Source: Ktedonobacteria bacterium (lineage in GTDB: Bacteria > Chloroflexota > Ktedonobacteria > Ktedonobacterales > JACDGC01). From it: a stretch of DNA of 33,136 nucleotides. Every line of letters begins with the position of its first letter. Positions within the stretch are counted from its first letter, which is position 1. A program made the translations under genes and the position numbers. Below the pieces are notes generated by a model. The model was not told the origin of the DNA. It saw nothing but the letters and a program-made list of their open reading frames with translations, and did no database searches. This document shows positions 24,777-32,317 of the stretch, piece by piece. Location: positions 1-33,136 of the forward strand of contig DAIDHM010000029.1 of the NCBI GenBank assembly GCA_027459705.1, given 5' to 3'.

Positions 24777-24860
24777 ATAGATGTGCTCCTCTGTGTGCTT
24801 GGCCGAAATCGCACGTTGGCGTTCGGTGTTGTGGTATGAACTCTATCGCGATTGTTCAAT

Positions 24861-24903
24861 AAAGATATATCTCATTCTGGATTGAATGTCAAGATATATC
24901 TTT
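24861..24903. promoter_or_regulatory. Paired palindromic operator, probably bound by PadR
   Basis: AAAGATATATCT (24861-24872) and AGATATATCTTT (24892-24903) are exact inverted copies. Each contains the palindrome AGATATATCT, with centres 29 bases apart. Between them CATTC (24873-24877) and GAATG (24884-24888) form another inverted repeat, so the whole site is nearly symmetric. It lies about 85 bases upstream of the padR start. Confidence 0.7.
24864..24892 (-). promoter_or_regulatory. padR promoter embedded in the operator
   Basis: On the minus strand TTGACA (24892-24887) and TATATC (24869-24864) are separated by exactly 17 bases. The -35 abuts one AGATATATCT palindrome and the -10 lies inside the other. 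Binding of both sites would block polymerase. Confidence 0.65.
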
Positions 24904-25098
24904 AATACAGCCAACATCTGTGGCCATTCTCATACATTTCACAGGGTGGACCCGCTTGGAGGGGGGAACAGGGAAGAATAGCCCTCAGAAAAGGCGGTCG
25001 CCGGGCGATTGAGAGTGTCTGCGGAGGCCTGCCAAGGGAGTGCGCGAAGGACCACTCTCCGAACGGAAAGGGCAGGGAACCCGCGAGGAGAGATGGTC

Positions 25099-25710
25099 AT
25101 GGAGAAGAACGTGCTGGAATCCTCCGGCACCCCATCGACGCGTGCGCGAACGGGACGAAAAGCGGCACCGGAACACAAGGCAGCGGACATAGCTCCGAAA
25201 ACTCTGGAAATCACCTTTCCCCAGGGACTTATCGGATGTCCTGACTGGCAGCATTTTCAACTGACTCCCGTCCCGTTTGTGTCTAGCGGCGAATTGATCT
25301 GCACGGACCAGGAAGGTATTGGATTGATTGTCGCGGATCCCGCCTCTATAGCGATCGACAATCGCCAATTGCACTATCACCTGGAACTCGATGAGGATGA
25401 TGTCGAAGCATTACAATTGCGTACCGCCGACGATGCGCGCATCCTCTGCGTCCTGACAATACGACGCGACCCGGCAAGCGTCACAGCGAATCTGGCGGGT
25501 CCACTCGTCATCAACATGGCGGCGCGCGTAGGCAAACAGGTTGTTCTCGATCACCACGAATACCCACTGCGCGCACCAATCTTTGAAGGCGAAATCGCGC
25601 AGATGTTGGTCGATGCACTCACGGGCAGCACGGATGAGCCGCCCGCGTCAACCGGCGCGCCACAAAAAACCCCGGCATCGATTGCGGGGGAGGGAGCGTC
25701 ATCATGTTAG
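25099..25710 (+). CDS. fliW: Flagellar assembly factor FliW
   Basis: The 203-residue protein carries the FliW pattern: ITFPQGLIGCPDWQHFQL, ICTDQEGIGLIVADP, then ARILCVLTIRRDPASVTANLAGPLVINMAARVGKQVVL. FliW binds CsrA and relieves its repression of flagellar mRNAs, and it is itself sequestered by flagellin. Typical FliW is about 130-160 residues. Here there are an approximately 33-residue Ala/Arg/Thr-rich lead and a Pro/Ala-rich tail. I start at 25099, which has AGGAG eight bases upstream. The ATG at 25093 is too close to that site. The last codons overlap the csrA start, so the two genes are translationally coupled. Confidence 0.92.
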   Translation: MEKNVLESSGTPSTRARTGRKAAPEHKAADIAPKTLEITFPQGLIGCPDWQHFQLTPVPFVSSGELICTDQEGIGLIVADPASIAIDNRQLHYHLELDEDDVEALQLRTADDARILCVLTIRRDPASVTANLAGPLVINMAARVGKQVVLDHHEYPLRAPIFEGEIAQMLVDALTGSTDEPPASTGAPQKTPASIAGEGASSC

Positions 25711-26069
25711 TCTTGCGCAGGAAATCCGGAGAAGCGATCGTGTTGAACGGCGTGATCCGCATTTATGTCCTCGCTGTTGAAGGAGAGCGTGTCAAATTAG
25801 GTATTGATGCACCTCCGGATGTGGTCATCGTACGACAGGAGCTTTTGGATGAGCTCTCGTCTGAGAATCATGTGGCAGGCACCCAGCGCCTCTCAGCGCG
25901 CCTCGCACCGCGGCCGTCATTGGAACAGGAAAATCCCAACCGACGCGATCTGCAAGCGTTGCTGAACCAGGTGTTAGCTGCCAAAGAGAATAGCGCGGCC
26001 TTGCCGATGCCCGCTGAGACCTACCACGCACGGACCGCAGGTCGGCGACCTATCATTATCTCACGGTGA
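25704..26069 (+). CDS. csrA: Carbon storage/translation regulator CsrA with C-terminal extension
   Basis: Residues 1 to about 52 are a standard CsrA (MLVLRRKSGEAIVLNGVIRIYVL, VKLGIDAPPDVVIVRQEL), with the RNA-contacting Arg near 44 retained. CsrA dimers bind GGA motifs in mRNA leaders and block translation. The protein has 121 residues, about twice the usual length. The extra tail includes a helix-like RRDLQALLNQVLAAKEN and a basic end. The start overlaps the fliW stop by seven bases. A GGGAGGGAG stretch upstream supplies both the ribosome site and GGA motifs that CsrA might use on its own message. The fliW-csrA order is the classical control pair. Confidence 0.93.
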   Translation: MLVLRRKSGEAIVLNGVIRIYVLAVEGERVKLGIDAPPDVVIVRQELLDELSSENHVAGTQRLSARLAPRPSLEQENPNRRDLQALLNQVLAAKENSAALPMPAETYHARTAGRRPIIISR

Positions 26070-26074
26070 CGCGA

Positions 26075-26106
26075 CGGACATCCGATTAATTCATATCGGA
26101 TGTCCG
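26075..26106. terminator. Strong hairpin after csrA, terminator-like
   Basis: CGGACATCCGAT (26075-26086) pairs perfectly with ATCGGATGTCCG (26095-26106) around an eight-base loop, starting six bases after the csrA stop. GCGA/TCGC outside could extend it across a 2-base bulge. No T-run follows, so it may be a weak terminator or an RNA-stabilising or protein-binding structure. Confidence 0.45.
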
Positions 26107-26172
26107 TATCGCGCATCCAGTATGCTAAACATAGAGGTCACGAGGAAGAGAGCCCCGTACCGAATGCGGGAG

Positions 26173-26207
26173 TTGCAAGGATGTCGCAGCTGTCTTTCAG
26201 AAAGGAG
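26173..26207 (+). promoter_or_regulatory. Probable CsrA-binding leader of fliD
   Basis: TTGCAAGGATGT (26173-26184) matches the CsrA consensus RUACARGGAUGU at 10 of 12 positions. A second GGA lies in the ribosome site AAAGGAG (26201-26207), 25 bases downstream and 8 bases before the fliD ATG. Two GGA sites with one on the Shine-Dalgarno sequence is how CsrA represses flagellin mRNA in other bacteria. Confidence 0.6.
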
Positions 26208-26215
26208 TTTCTCTC

Positions 26216-28225
26216 ATGAGCAGTCCCATCTCATCATCGACCACACCCACGAATTCGAGCGTAGCGCCTACCACAGCTACCACTGCCCCGACCACCACTC
26301 CATCGACGGTCGCCCCTGCCTCCACGAGTCCGCCATTTCAAATATATGGTCTGGCGACGGGCTTGAATACCTCCGCGATCATCTCGAAATTGACGCAGAT
26401 GTATAGCGCGCCGATGGTGTTACTGCAGCAACAACAGCAGGTGAATTTGACCGAACAGGCTGCCTGGAATGACGTTCAGACGAAGTTGACGGCACTGCAG
26501 ACAGCTATTCAAAACTTGCAGGCTCCATCCGCCGCGGCCGGTCGCATTGCGTCCACCACTCCACCCAATGGCGGGACCGCGCCCTTTACCGTCTCTGCCA
26601 CACCGCAAGCGGCGATGGGCAATTATACGGTCAGTGTCCAGAACCTGGCGACTACCGCGCAATTGAGCGGGGCATCGGGGATCGCCACGCCAATTTCGGT
26701 AACCAACGCAACGACGAATCCATTGACAAGTGAAGGATTTGGCATCGTCCCCACTACTGGTACGGTCACGATCAATGGCACCGCGATCACCATTGATTCA
26801 GCTACGACCTTGCTGGGTGGCACGGGAACCGATAGCCTGCAAGCGAAAATCAATGCGATCGCTGGCCTGAGCATGACCTATGCGACCGACGGGAGCGGCA
26901 ACGTCAGCAATGTGACGATCAGCTCGACCTCGACACCTGGCACACCGATTCAACTTGGTCTGCCCAGTGATACGAGCAATGTGTTGACGGCGCTACGCCT
27001 CACCACCGCTTCGCCAGTCACGACAGGCAGTACCTACAGCGTTACCAGCAATGGATCGTTGAGTGGTGTGAACGCCAACGCCGCACTGACCGCTGCTGGC
27101 ATTAGTGGCACGTTCAACTCAAACGGCACGTTCGATATCAATGGTGTACCGATCTCGTACAACAGTACAGATACCCTCAATACATTGATGGCGACGATCA
27201 ATAATTCCTCCGCTGGAGTCACCGCCTCATACGATCCACTGAGTGACCGCGTGATATTGCAGGCGACGAGCACTGGGACAGGTGGCATTGCCGTTACTGA
27301 CCCCAACTCATCGGGGCTGCCAGCCGCACTGCATCTCACTGGAAGCGGAGCGACCATGGTCGCCGGCCTCCCAGCGCAAATAACGGTCAGTGGCATCAAT
27401 GGCGGCAATCCGATTGCCAGCCCGACGAACACCGTCACTGGCGTCATCCCTGGCGTGACGTTGAATCTCACTGGAACATCCGGAACGAGCGGGCCAACGA
27501 CAATCTCCGTGACCCAGGACACGACCGCGCTGACCACCGCGCTACAGTCTTTCGTCACTGCGTACAATGCCGTCCAGGATACGATTACAAAATACACTGG
27601 TGTGACGCAGACGCAGGGAAGCACCACACCGACGGCAGGATTGTTGGCGGGTGACATGTCGTTGCAAAATCTCGCCAATCAGCTGGATACTACGGTGAAT
27701 GGTACGACTGTCACGGTCAATGGCCATCAATATACGCTGGCGGCACTGGGGATCAGCACAGGCCCGCCAGGCACATTTGGTGGCAGCAATATCCCCACCC
27801 TCGACTTGCAATTCAATACGACCACTGCGAGCACTGCACTGGCTGCCACACCGGGATTAGCCGCGGCATTCGTAGGCAATGGCTCATTCGCGAGCCAGAC
27901 TGGCACCCTCTTTGGGAACCTGGGTACGACGGTCCAAAATTGGACGAGTCCTCTGGGTAATGTCAATACGGCTTTGAATGAGCTCTCCGCCGAATATACC
28001 GATGAGTATACGCAGATACAAAATTGGCAGCAGGTCATCCAAACGGAACAAGCGACCCTGACCGCGCAGTTCACGGCGATGGAGACCTCGGTTGCCGCGT
28101 TACAGGCACAGGGACAAGCGATGGCCGCGCAACTTGGCGCACTTACGAGTAGTTCGAGCAGCGGAACGAGTAGCGGTACTTCTTCCAGCACAGGGAGTAG
28201 CACTGGTACGACAACTGGCGGCTAA
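26216..28225 (+). CDS. fliD: Flagellar filament capping protein FliD (HAP2)
   Basis: The 669-residue protein matches FliD at its ends. Near the N-terminus is FQIYGLATGLNTSAIISKLTQMYSAPMVLLQQQQQ, then AWNDVQTKLTALQTAIQNL and NYTVSVQNLATTAQLSG. At the C-terminus a QSFVTAYNAVQDTI helix, GLLAGDMSLQNLANQLD and a final coiled-coil (YTQIQNWQQVIQTEQATLTAQFTAMETSVAALQ) are present. FliD caps the growing filament and guides flagellin folding outside the cell. It is longer than most FliD (450-500), because of extra Thr/Ser/Asn-rich D2-D3-like sequence, an approximately 40-residue Ser/Thr/Pro lead and a Ser/Gly/Thr tail. AAAGGAG precedes the ATG by eight bases. fliW-csrA lies just upstream. Confidence 0.9.
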   Translation: MSSPISSSTTPTNSSVAPTTATTAPTTTPSTVAPASTSPPFQIYGLATGLNTSAIISKLTQMYSAPMVLLQQQQQVNLTEQAAWNDVQTKLTALQTAIQNLQAPSAAAGRIASTTPPNGGTAPFTVSATPQAAMGNYTVSVQNLATTAQLSGASGIATPISVTNATTNPLTSEGFGIVPTTGTVTINGTAITIDSATTLLGGTGTDSLQAKINAIAGLSMTYATDGSGNVSNVTISSTSTPGTPIQLGLPSDTSNVLTALRLTTASPVTTGSTYSVTSNGSLSGVNANAALTAAGISGTFNSNGTFDINGVPISYNSTDTLNTLMATINNSSAGVTASYDPLSDRVILQATSTGTGGIAVTDPNSSGLPAALHLTGSGATMVAGLPAQITVSGINGGNPIASPTNTVTGVIPGVTLNLTGTSGTSGPTTISVTQDTTALTTALQSFVTAYNAVQDTITKYTGVTQTQGSTTPTAGLLAGDMSLQNLANQLDTTVNGTTVTVNGHQYTLAALGISTGPPGTFGGSNIPTLDLQFNTTTASTALAATPGLAAAFVGNGSFASQTGTLFGNLGTTVQNWTSPLGNVNTALNELSAEYTDEYTQIQNWQQVIQTEQATLTAQFTAMETSVAALQAQGQAMAAQLGALTSSSSSGTSSGTSSSTGSSTGTTTGG

Positions 28226-28252
28226 CGTCCATGCCGTGACCACTGTCATCTC

Positions 28253-28289
28253 ATCCCCAATACGCGGTAGTCGACTGCGTATTGGGGAT
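28253..28289 (+). terminator. Hairpin after fliD, probable terminator
   Basis: ATCCCCAATACGC (28253-28265) pairs perfectly with GCGTATTGGGGAT (28277-28289). The 11-base loop contains AGTCGACT. It begins 28 bases after the fliD stop, and only a short CTGTTT follows. The remaining bases to 28540 hold no gene; a candidate leader for the chemotaxis gene is all I see. Confidence 0.55.
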
Positions 28290-28540
28290 CCTGTTTGCGC
28301 TATACGCACTTGCTTGCAAATAGACATGCGAGTTCCCCCCGGTGTATTCCGCACCAGGGCAATCTTCATGGGCACTGGTGCGAGACGATGCAGTATACGC
28401 GTCGATAACATGCCACCCATGATTTCGTTTGCGCAGTGTCAGCGCATTCCATCTCCAACTTCAGTTTCTCCCGCGTTATCCGATGGGGGAATGAGAAGGT
28501 GCCAACATCGTCAGGCGCAACAGCGTTGAAGGAGAATTCC

Positions 28541-30247
28541 ATGCAAAATCTCGCGCGACGGCTCAATAATGTTCAATTGACCACCAAGTTTACGGCAGCG
28601 TTCCTGGCCATTGCCCTGATTGTGATCCTTGTGGGAGGAGTAAGTTCACTGGCCTTGAGCCAGGTTACTCATTCTTCACAACAAGTCACACAACGTGATT
28701 TCCCAGGGGTAATCGACCTGGGGCAGGTACGTTTGATGGTGTGGGAACATAAGGCAGATCTGCTGTCGGCGATTGCCGCGCCTGATCCCGCAACTACTAC
28801 GACCTTCATCAATATGATGGGCGATGATGAGAATCAGATCAACGCCGCTTATGCCACATTTAAAGCGCTTTCCCACCCCGCCGCTGAGCAAGCGATGATG
28901 CTCACCTATGAACAAGCCTACCAAAATTGGCTGAACCTCGTACAGCCGATGATTCAGGCGGCATCCCAACCTAATCATCAGCAGAATATCCAACTAGCGC
29001 AGCAAGCGACGCATCAGCTGGATCAACAGACGGATGTCGTCACCACTGCCCTCAACAACTTGATGAGCTACGAGCAGCATCGCGCACAATCCGCCGCGAA
29101 TTCGGTCAATACTACCAGCAATAACATGCTCATCCTGATCGTCTCCATGCTGATTGTGGCGACCATCCTGGCCATCATCCTCGGCCGCGTCCTCAGCGCG
29201 ATGATCGTCCCGCCGCTCCAGCAGATCTCGCTGGTGGTCAAGCGTATCGCGCAGGGCGATCTGACGGAGATGAGCCAGTTGGTTACCCAACGGGGTGGAG
29301 GTGATGCTATCGGACAACTGATACAGGCGCTGGACCAGGCTTTGGAAAAATTACGCGCGCTCATTGGGCGGGTCACCAAGATGAGTGGAACCGTATACAG
29401 CACCGCATCAAATATTGCCCAGGCGACTGACCAGACCCAATCCGCGGCGAGCCAGGTGGCGCAAGCCATTCAGCAGGTAGCGATCGGTGCCCAAACCCAG
29501 AGCGCCCAGTTGATCGATGCGAGTAATGTGACCGAGCAGTTGGCCAGGAAGAGCAAGGAACTCCAGGCCCAGTCCGAGTCGACCGCACAGACGATGGCAG
29601 AATTAAAAGATCGCATTCAACAGACAGCCCAGCAAGTTCGCCACCTTGGTGAGCGATCGAGCGAGATTGGTCAGATTCTCCAGACCATTACGGAGATTGC
29701 CGATCAGACCAATCTGCTGGCATTGAATGCGGCGATTGAAGCCGCCAGAGCCGGTGACCATGGACGCGGTTTCGCGGTGGTCGCGGAGGAAGTCCGCAAG
29801 CTGGCGGAGCGCTCGGCTGATGCTACCAAGGACATTGGTCGGATTGTCAATGAGACACAGACAGAGACCAGCAACGCGGTCATCTCCATGCGTGATGGCG
29901 TGGAGCAAGTGGAACGCGGTGTGGAACGCGTTTTGTTATCACAAGCTAACGCCATCGACATCGGGAAGAATATTGAGGAAGTGAATCAGACCATCAATGC
30001 TGTGGCAGCTGTCAGCGAAGAGAACGGCGCGGCGGCCGAAGAAGTGCTGGCAGCGACGGATGAAGTAGGTATCAAAGTGCGCGAAGTGGTCGAAGCTTCC
30101 AAGACGATCGAGGAGATCGGCAGTGGTCTCAAGAGCGCGGCCATGCTCTTTCAGTGGACGTATGCAGATCAGAAGCACAGCACGCAGATACAGACTCCGG
30201 ATCAGACGACGGGGTCTGGTGCGGGACGTCAGCGCCAAGCCGCATGA
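28541..30247 (+). CDS. Methyl-accepting chemotaxis protein
   Basis: The 568-residue protein has a first membrane helix at about 17-40 ([18 protein letters not shown]) and an extracytoplasmic four-helix-bundle region of about 150 residues. A second membrane helix at about 196-220 ([19 protein letters not shown]), a HAMP segment, and the long cytoplasmic coiled-coil hairpin follow. The highly conserved tip [21 protein letters not shown], then [17 protein letters not shown], is at about 385-425. It signals to CheA/CheW, which are not in the window. There is no C-terminal CheR-tethering pentapeptide. The ATG at 28541 has AAGGAG six bases upstream; an in-frame start further up is not supported. 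It follows fliD, fitting a motility cluster. Confidence 0.95.
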   Translation: MQNLARRLNNVQLTTKFTAAFLAIALIVILVGGVSSLALSQVTHSSQQVTQRDFPGVIDLGQVRLMVWEHKADLLSAIAAPDPATTTTFINMMGDDENQINAAYATFKALSHPAAEQAMMLTYEQAYQNWLNLVQPMIQAASQPNHQQNIQLAQQATHQLDQQTDVVTTALNNLMSYEQHRAQSAANSVNTTSNNMLILIVSMLIVATILAIILGRVLSAMIVPPLQQISLVVKRIAQGDLTEMSQLVTQRGGGDAIGQLIQALDQALEKLRALIGRVTKMSGTVYSTASNIAQATDQTQSAASQVAQAIQQVAIGAQTQSAQLIDASNVTEQLARKSKELQAQSESTAQTMAELKDRIQQTAQQVRHLGERSSEIGQILQTITEIADQTNLLALNAAIEAARAGDHGRGFAVVAEEVRKLAERSADATKDIGRIVNETQTETSNAVISMRDGVEQVERGVERVLLSQANAIDIGKNIEEVNQTINAVAAVSEENGAAAEEVLAATDEVGIKVREVVEASKTIEEIGSGLKSAAMLFQWTYADQKHSTQIQTPDQTTGSGAGRQRQAA

Positions 30248-30265
30248 CGGCTGCGCAAGCGACGC

Positions 30266-30299
30266 CCAGGTGCGCTGGCCAATTGGCCAGCGCACCTGG
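30266..30299. terminator. 34-bp perfect palindrome between convergent genes
   Basis: The arms are 17 bases (CCAGGTGCGCTGGCCAA and its exact complement) with no loop. It lies between the chemotaxis gene stop (30247) and the HD-GYP gene stop (30308), so a bidirectional terminator role fits. The plus side is followed by CATTTCTTC. A cruciform-forming site is the alternative. Confidence 0.55.
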
Positions 30300-30307
30300 A
30301 CATTTCT

Positions 30308-31027
30308 TCAGACACTCGCGCCCGTGATCTGGTACCAACTATTGCCACGACGCGCCCAGTGGACGGGACAGATGCGCTGGTTGATGATGAACTCGCGCTG
30401 CGATGCGATCTGTTCAATGAAGAGCTCGACCAGGTGGGGATCGAATTGCTGGCCGGCACATCGGCGCATTTCCGCGATGGCCGCGGTAGCGGAGGCAGCC
30501 GCTTTGTAGGGTCGGTCAGAGGTTATGACATCAAAAGCGTCGACGAGCGCGATGACCCGTGCCGCCAGCGGTATCGCCGTGCCGACCAGGTGGTCGGGGT
30601 ATCCGGACCCATCAAAAGCTTCGTGGTGATGGCGGACGGCGGTGGCGTAGAATTCGCGCAAGTCATAGCCGAGGATCATGCGCTGCCCAAAGATGGCATG
30701 GCTCTGAATGCGGCGAAATTCTTCATCAGTGAGGCGGCCATCTTTCGTCAGGATATCGCCCACCCACATCTTGCCGATGTCATGCAGCAGTCCCAATAAG
30801 CCATACTGGCGGAGCGAAGCCTTATCCGCGCCCAGCGCGCGTCCAAGCCGTTGGGCATAGACTGCTACCCTACGCGAATGCTCATAGGTCGAGATATCCC
30901 GTTCGCGCAACGACTGCACCAGGGCAAAGACGCGATCCTGCTCTGTCGTAAAGGAGACATCGCTGGGTGGCACGGTGGCGCCACTGCCTCGTGCCAGCGA
31001 AGTATACGAAGAATGTAAGGCGACCAC
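30308..31027 (-). CDS. HD-GYP domain protein, probable cyclic-di-GMP phosphodiesterase
   Basis: The 239-residue protein is a single HD-GYP domain. His is at about 50 (YEHSRRVAVYAQRLG), LLHDIGKMWVGD gives the HD pair at 82-83, and HHHEAFDGSGYPDHLVG contains the GxGYP motif at about 140-144. IPLAARVIALVDAFDVITSDRPYK is also present. HD-GYP enzymes hydrolyse c-di-GMP, often linking motility and surface life. There is no sensory domain beyond a 25-residue lead, so a partner may supply input. The GTG at 31027 has GAGGG just upstream and is preferred. A TTG at 31039 is an alternative. It converges on the chemotaxis gene. Confidence 0.9.
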   Translation of the reverse strand: MVALHSSYTSLARGSGATVPPSDVSFTTEQDRVFALVQSLRERDISTYEHSRRVAVYAQRLGRALGADKASLRQYGLLGLLHDIGKMWVGDILTKDGRLTDEEFRRIQSHAIFGQRMILGYDLREFYATAVRHHHEAFDGSGYPDHLVGTAIPLAARVIALVDAFDVITSDRPYKAAASATAAIAEMRRCAGQQFDPHLVELFIEQIASQREFIINQRICPVHWARRGNSWYQITGASV

Positions 31028-31285
31028 GCCATCCCTCAACTACTCTGTTTGCACTACTGCGCGTCTTCAATCAGAGACGCGTCTCGTGGTTGACCAATGC
31101 CTCAAGGGAATGTACGCAAGAGGCATTCCACATCATCGAACGGTCTGCGCATTTCCCGCTCTGTATTCGTACAACGCCAGCGAAAATAATGGGTAACAGA
31201 TCCCCCGAACGGGCTAGTGCCAGGTTGGCATAGCGGTTGCGTAATTTGCGGCGGAATGGGACGATAGTGAAGGAGATGTCGACGG

Positions 31286-32125
31286 ATGGATTCGTCTATG
31301 CGCGGACTTTTTGTGGGCATGGCAGCGATCGCGATCGCCCTGATGATTTTTCTCCCCAACCTCGCCCTACTCATCCTTTTTTGTTGGATTCTCACTCAGG
31401 GTGGCATCTGGGTCACCTGCATGCGACGGGTGAATGAGCCAGAGCGCGCCATCATTCTGCGCTATGGGCACATCCATCATCTGAGTCCGTCAGGTATTTT
31501 CTTCATGCTCCCCTGGGCCGAGACGATGGGAGACCTGGTCAATATGAAGCCAGAATCCCAGGAATTTACCATAACGCAGTTGCATGCCGGAGATGGTGAA
31601 GGCGTCTATATGAACCTGGAGTTGACCTGGCGCATCCGCCCTGACCTGGACACGATCGATGAGCAGGCCAAACAATTTTTACTGAAGACTCCCGACCAAC
31701 GGAAGACGTATATTGAACACAGCGTCAATGTCGTTGCCCGTCAGCTTGTCCAGGACTATACATCGGATCAATTGAAGCGTGCTGACGCGCGCGAACGAGC
31801 TATCGACATTATCCGTACCGCCATCAACGAAATGCTCGAACCGAGCGGCGTGATGATCGACTCGCTGTTCTGGCGCGGCTCCAGTCCGGCGAAAGAACTG
31901 AACGACGCCAAGTTGAAAGTCAAGATAGCTCATGAGCAGGTGCAGGGGATGTTGACTGATATCGAGGCGGTCAGAGAGCGTCTCCCCGATGTACCAGCCC
32001 AAGAATTCCTGACATACCAGGCCTGGATAGAGCTGATTCGTCGCGGTGTTTCACCCCCAGGAGCTCCTAATATGCCTCAATTTCCTCTAAACCCAACACC
32101 ACCGGCATCTTCCCCTAAACAATGA
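31286..32125 (+). CDS. SPFH/band-7 domain membrane protein
   Basis: The 279-residue protein has an N-terminal hydrophobic region of about 40 residues (MRGLFVGMAAIAIALMIFL, ALLILFCWILTQGGIWVTCM). An SPFH domain follows: RVNEPERAIILRYGHIHHLSPSGIFFMLPW, YMNLELTWRI, and a helix with VVARQLVQDYTSDQL. SPFH proteins such as stomatin or flotillin relatives scaffold membrane domains or protease complexes. No NfeD or protease partner is adjacent. The C-terminus is Pro-rich. GGAG lies about ten bases before the ATG at 31286. It stands alone, with about 190 bases of empty DNA before the next gene. Confidence 0.88.
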   Translation: MDSSMRGLFVGMAAIAIALMIFLPNLALLILFCWILTQGGIWVTCMRRVNEPERAIILRYGHIHHLSPSGIFFMLPWAETMGDLVNMKPESQEFTITQLHAGDGEGVYMNLELTWRIRPDLDTIDEQAKQFLLKTPDQRKTYIEHSVNVVARQLVQDYTSDQLKRADARERAIDIIRTAINEMLEPSGVMIDSLFWRGSSPAKELNDAKLKVKIAHEQVQGMLTDIEAVRERLPDVPAQEFLTYQAWIELIRRGVSPPGAPNMPQFPLNPTPPASSPKQ

Positions 32126-32317
32126 TGAGCTCCACCAATTGCGCTGCTAGGGGTCCTGACCGCTGTGGTATGGGCTCGGCCGGAGGTGGCGACAGAGCAG
32201 TAGTGTTGATGAGTGGGGTGTATGCGCAAGCAGCGAAAACCAGGCCCAGGTGGAGGCCCACACCCCCACCCGGGCTTAGCGTTCCGGATCTCGCATTGCT
32301 GACGTTGCTTCAGCCCG
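32126..32317. other. Intergenic region between SPFH and glutamine synthetase genes
   Basis: No gene is supported here. GCCCAGGTGG and CCACCCGGGC (about 32248-32275) can form a near-perfect stem with a single mismatch. It lies between the two convergent gene ends and may help end transcription. Confidence 0.3.

Noticed and set aside
27034-27678. Open frame of 214 codons on the minus strand inside fliD
   Set aside because: Its Val/Pro/Ala/Thr-rich sequence simply mirrors the Thr/Asn-rich fliD codons, and no ribosome site or motif is present.
28401-28408. GTCGATAA, close to the flagellar sigma-28 -10 sequence GCCGATAA, before the chemotaxis gene
   Set aside because: No TAAA-type -35 stands at the required distance upstream, so a single 7-of-8 match is not enough.
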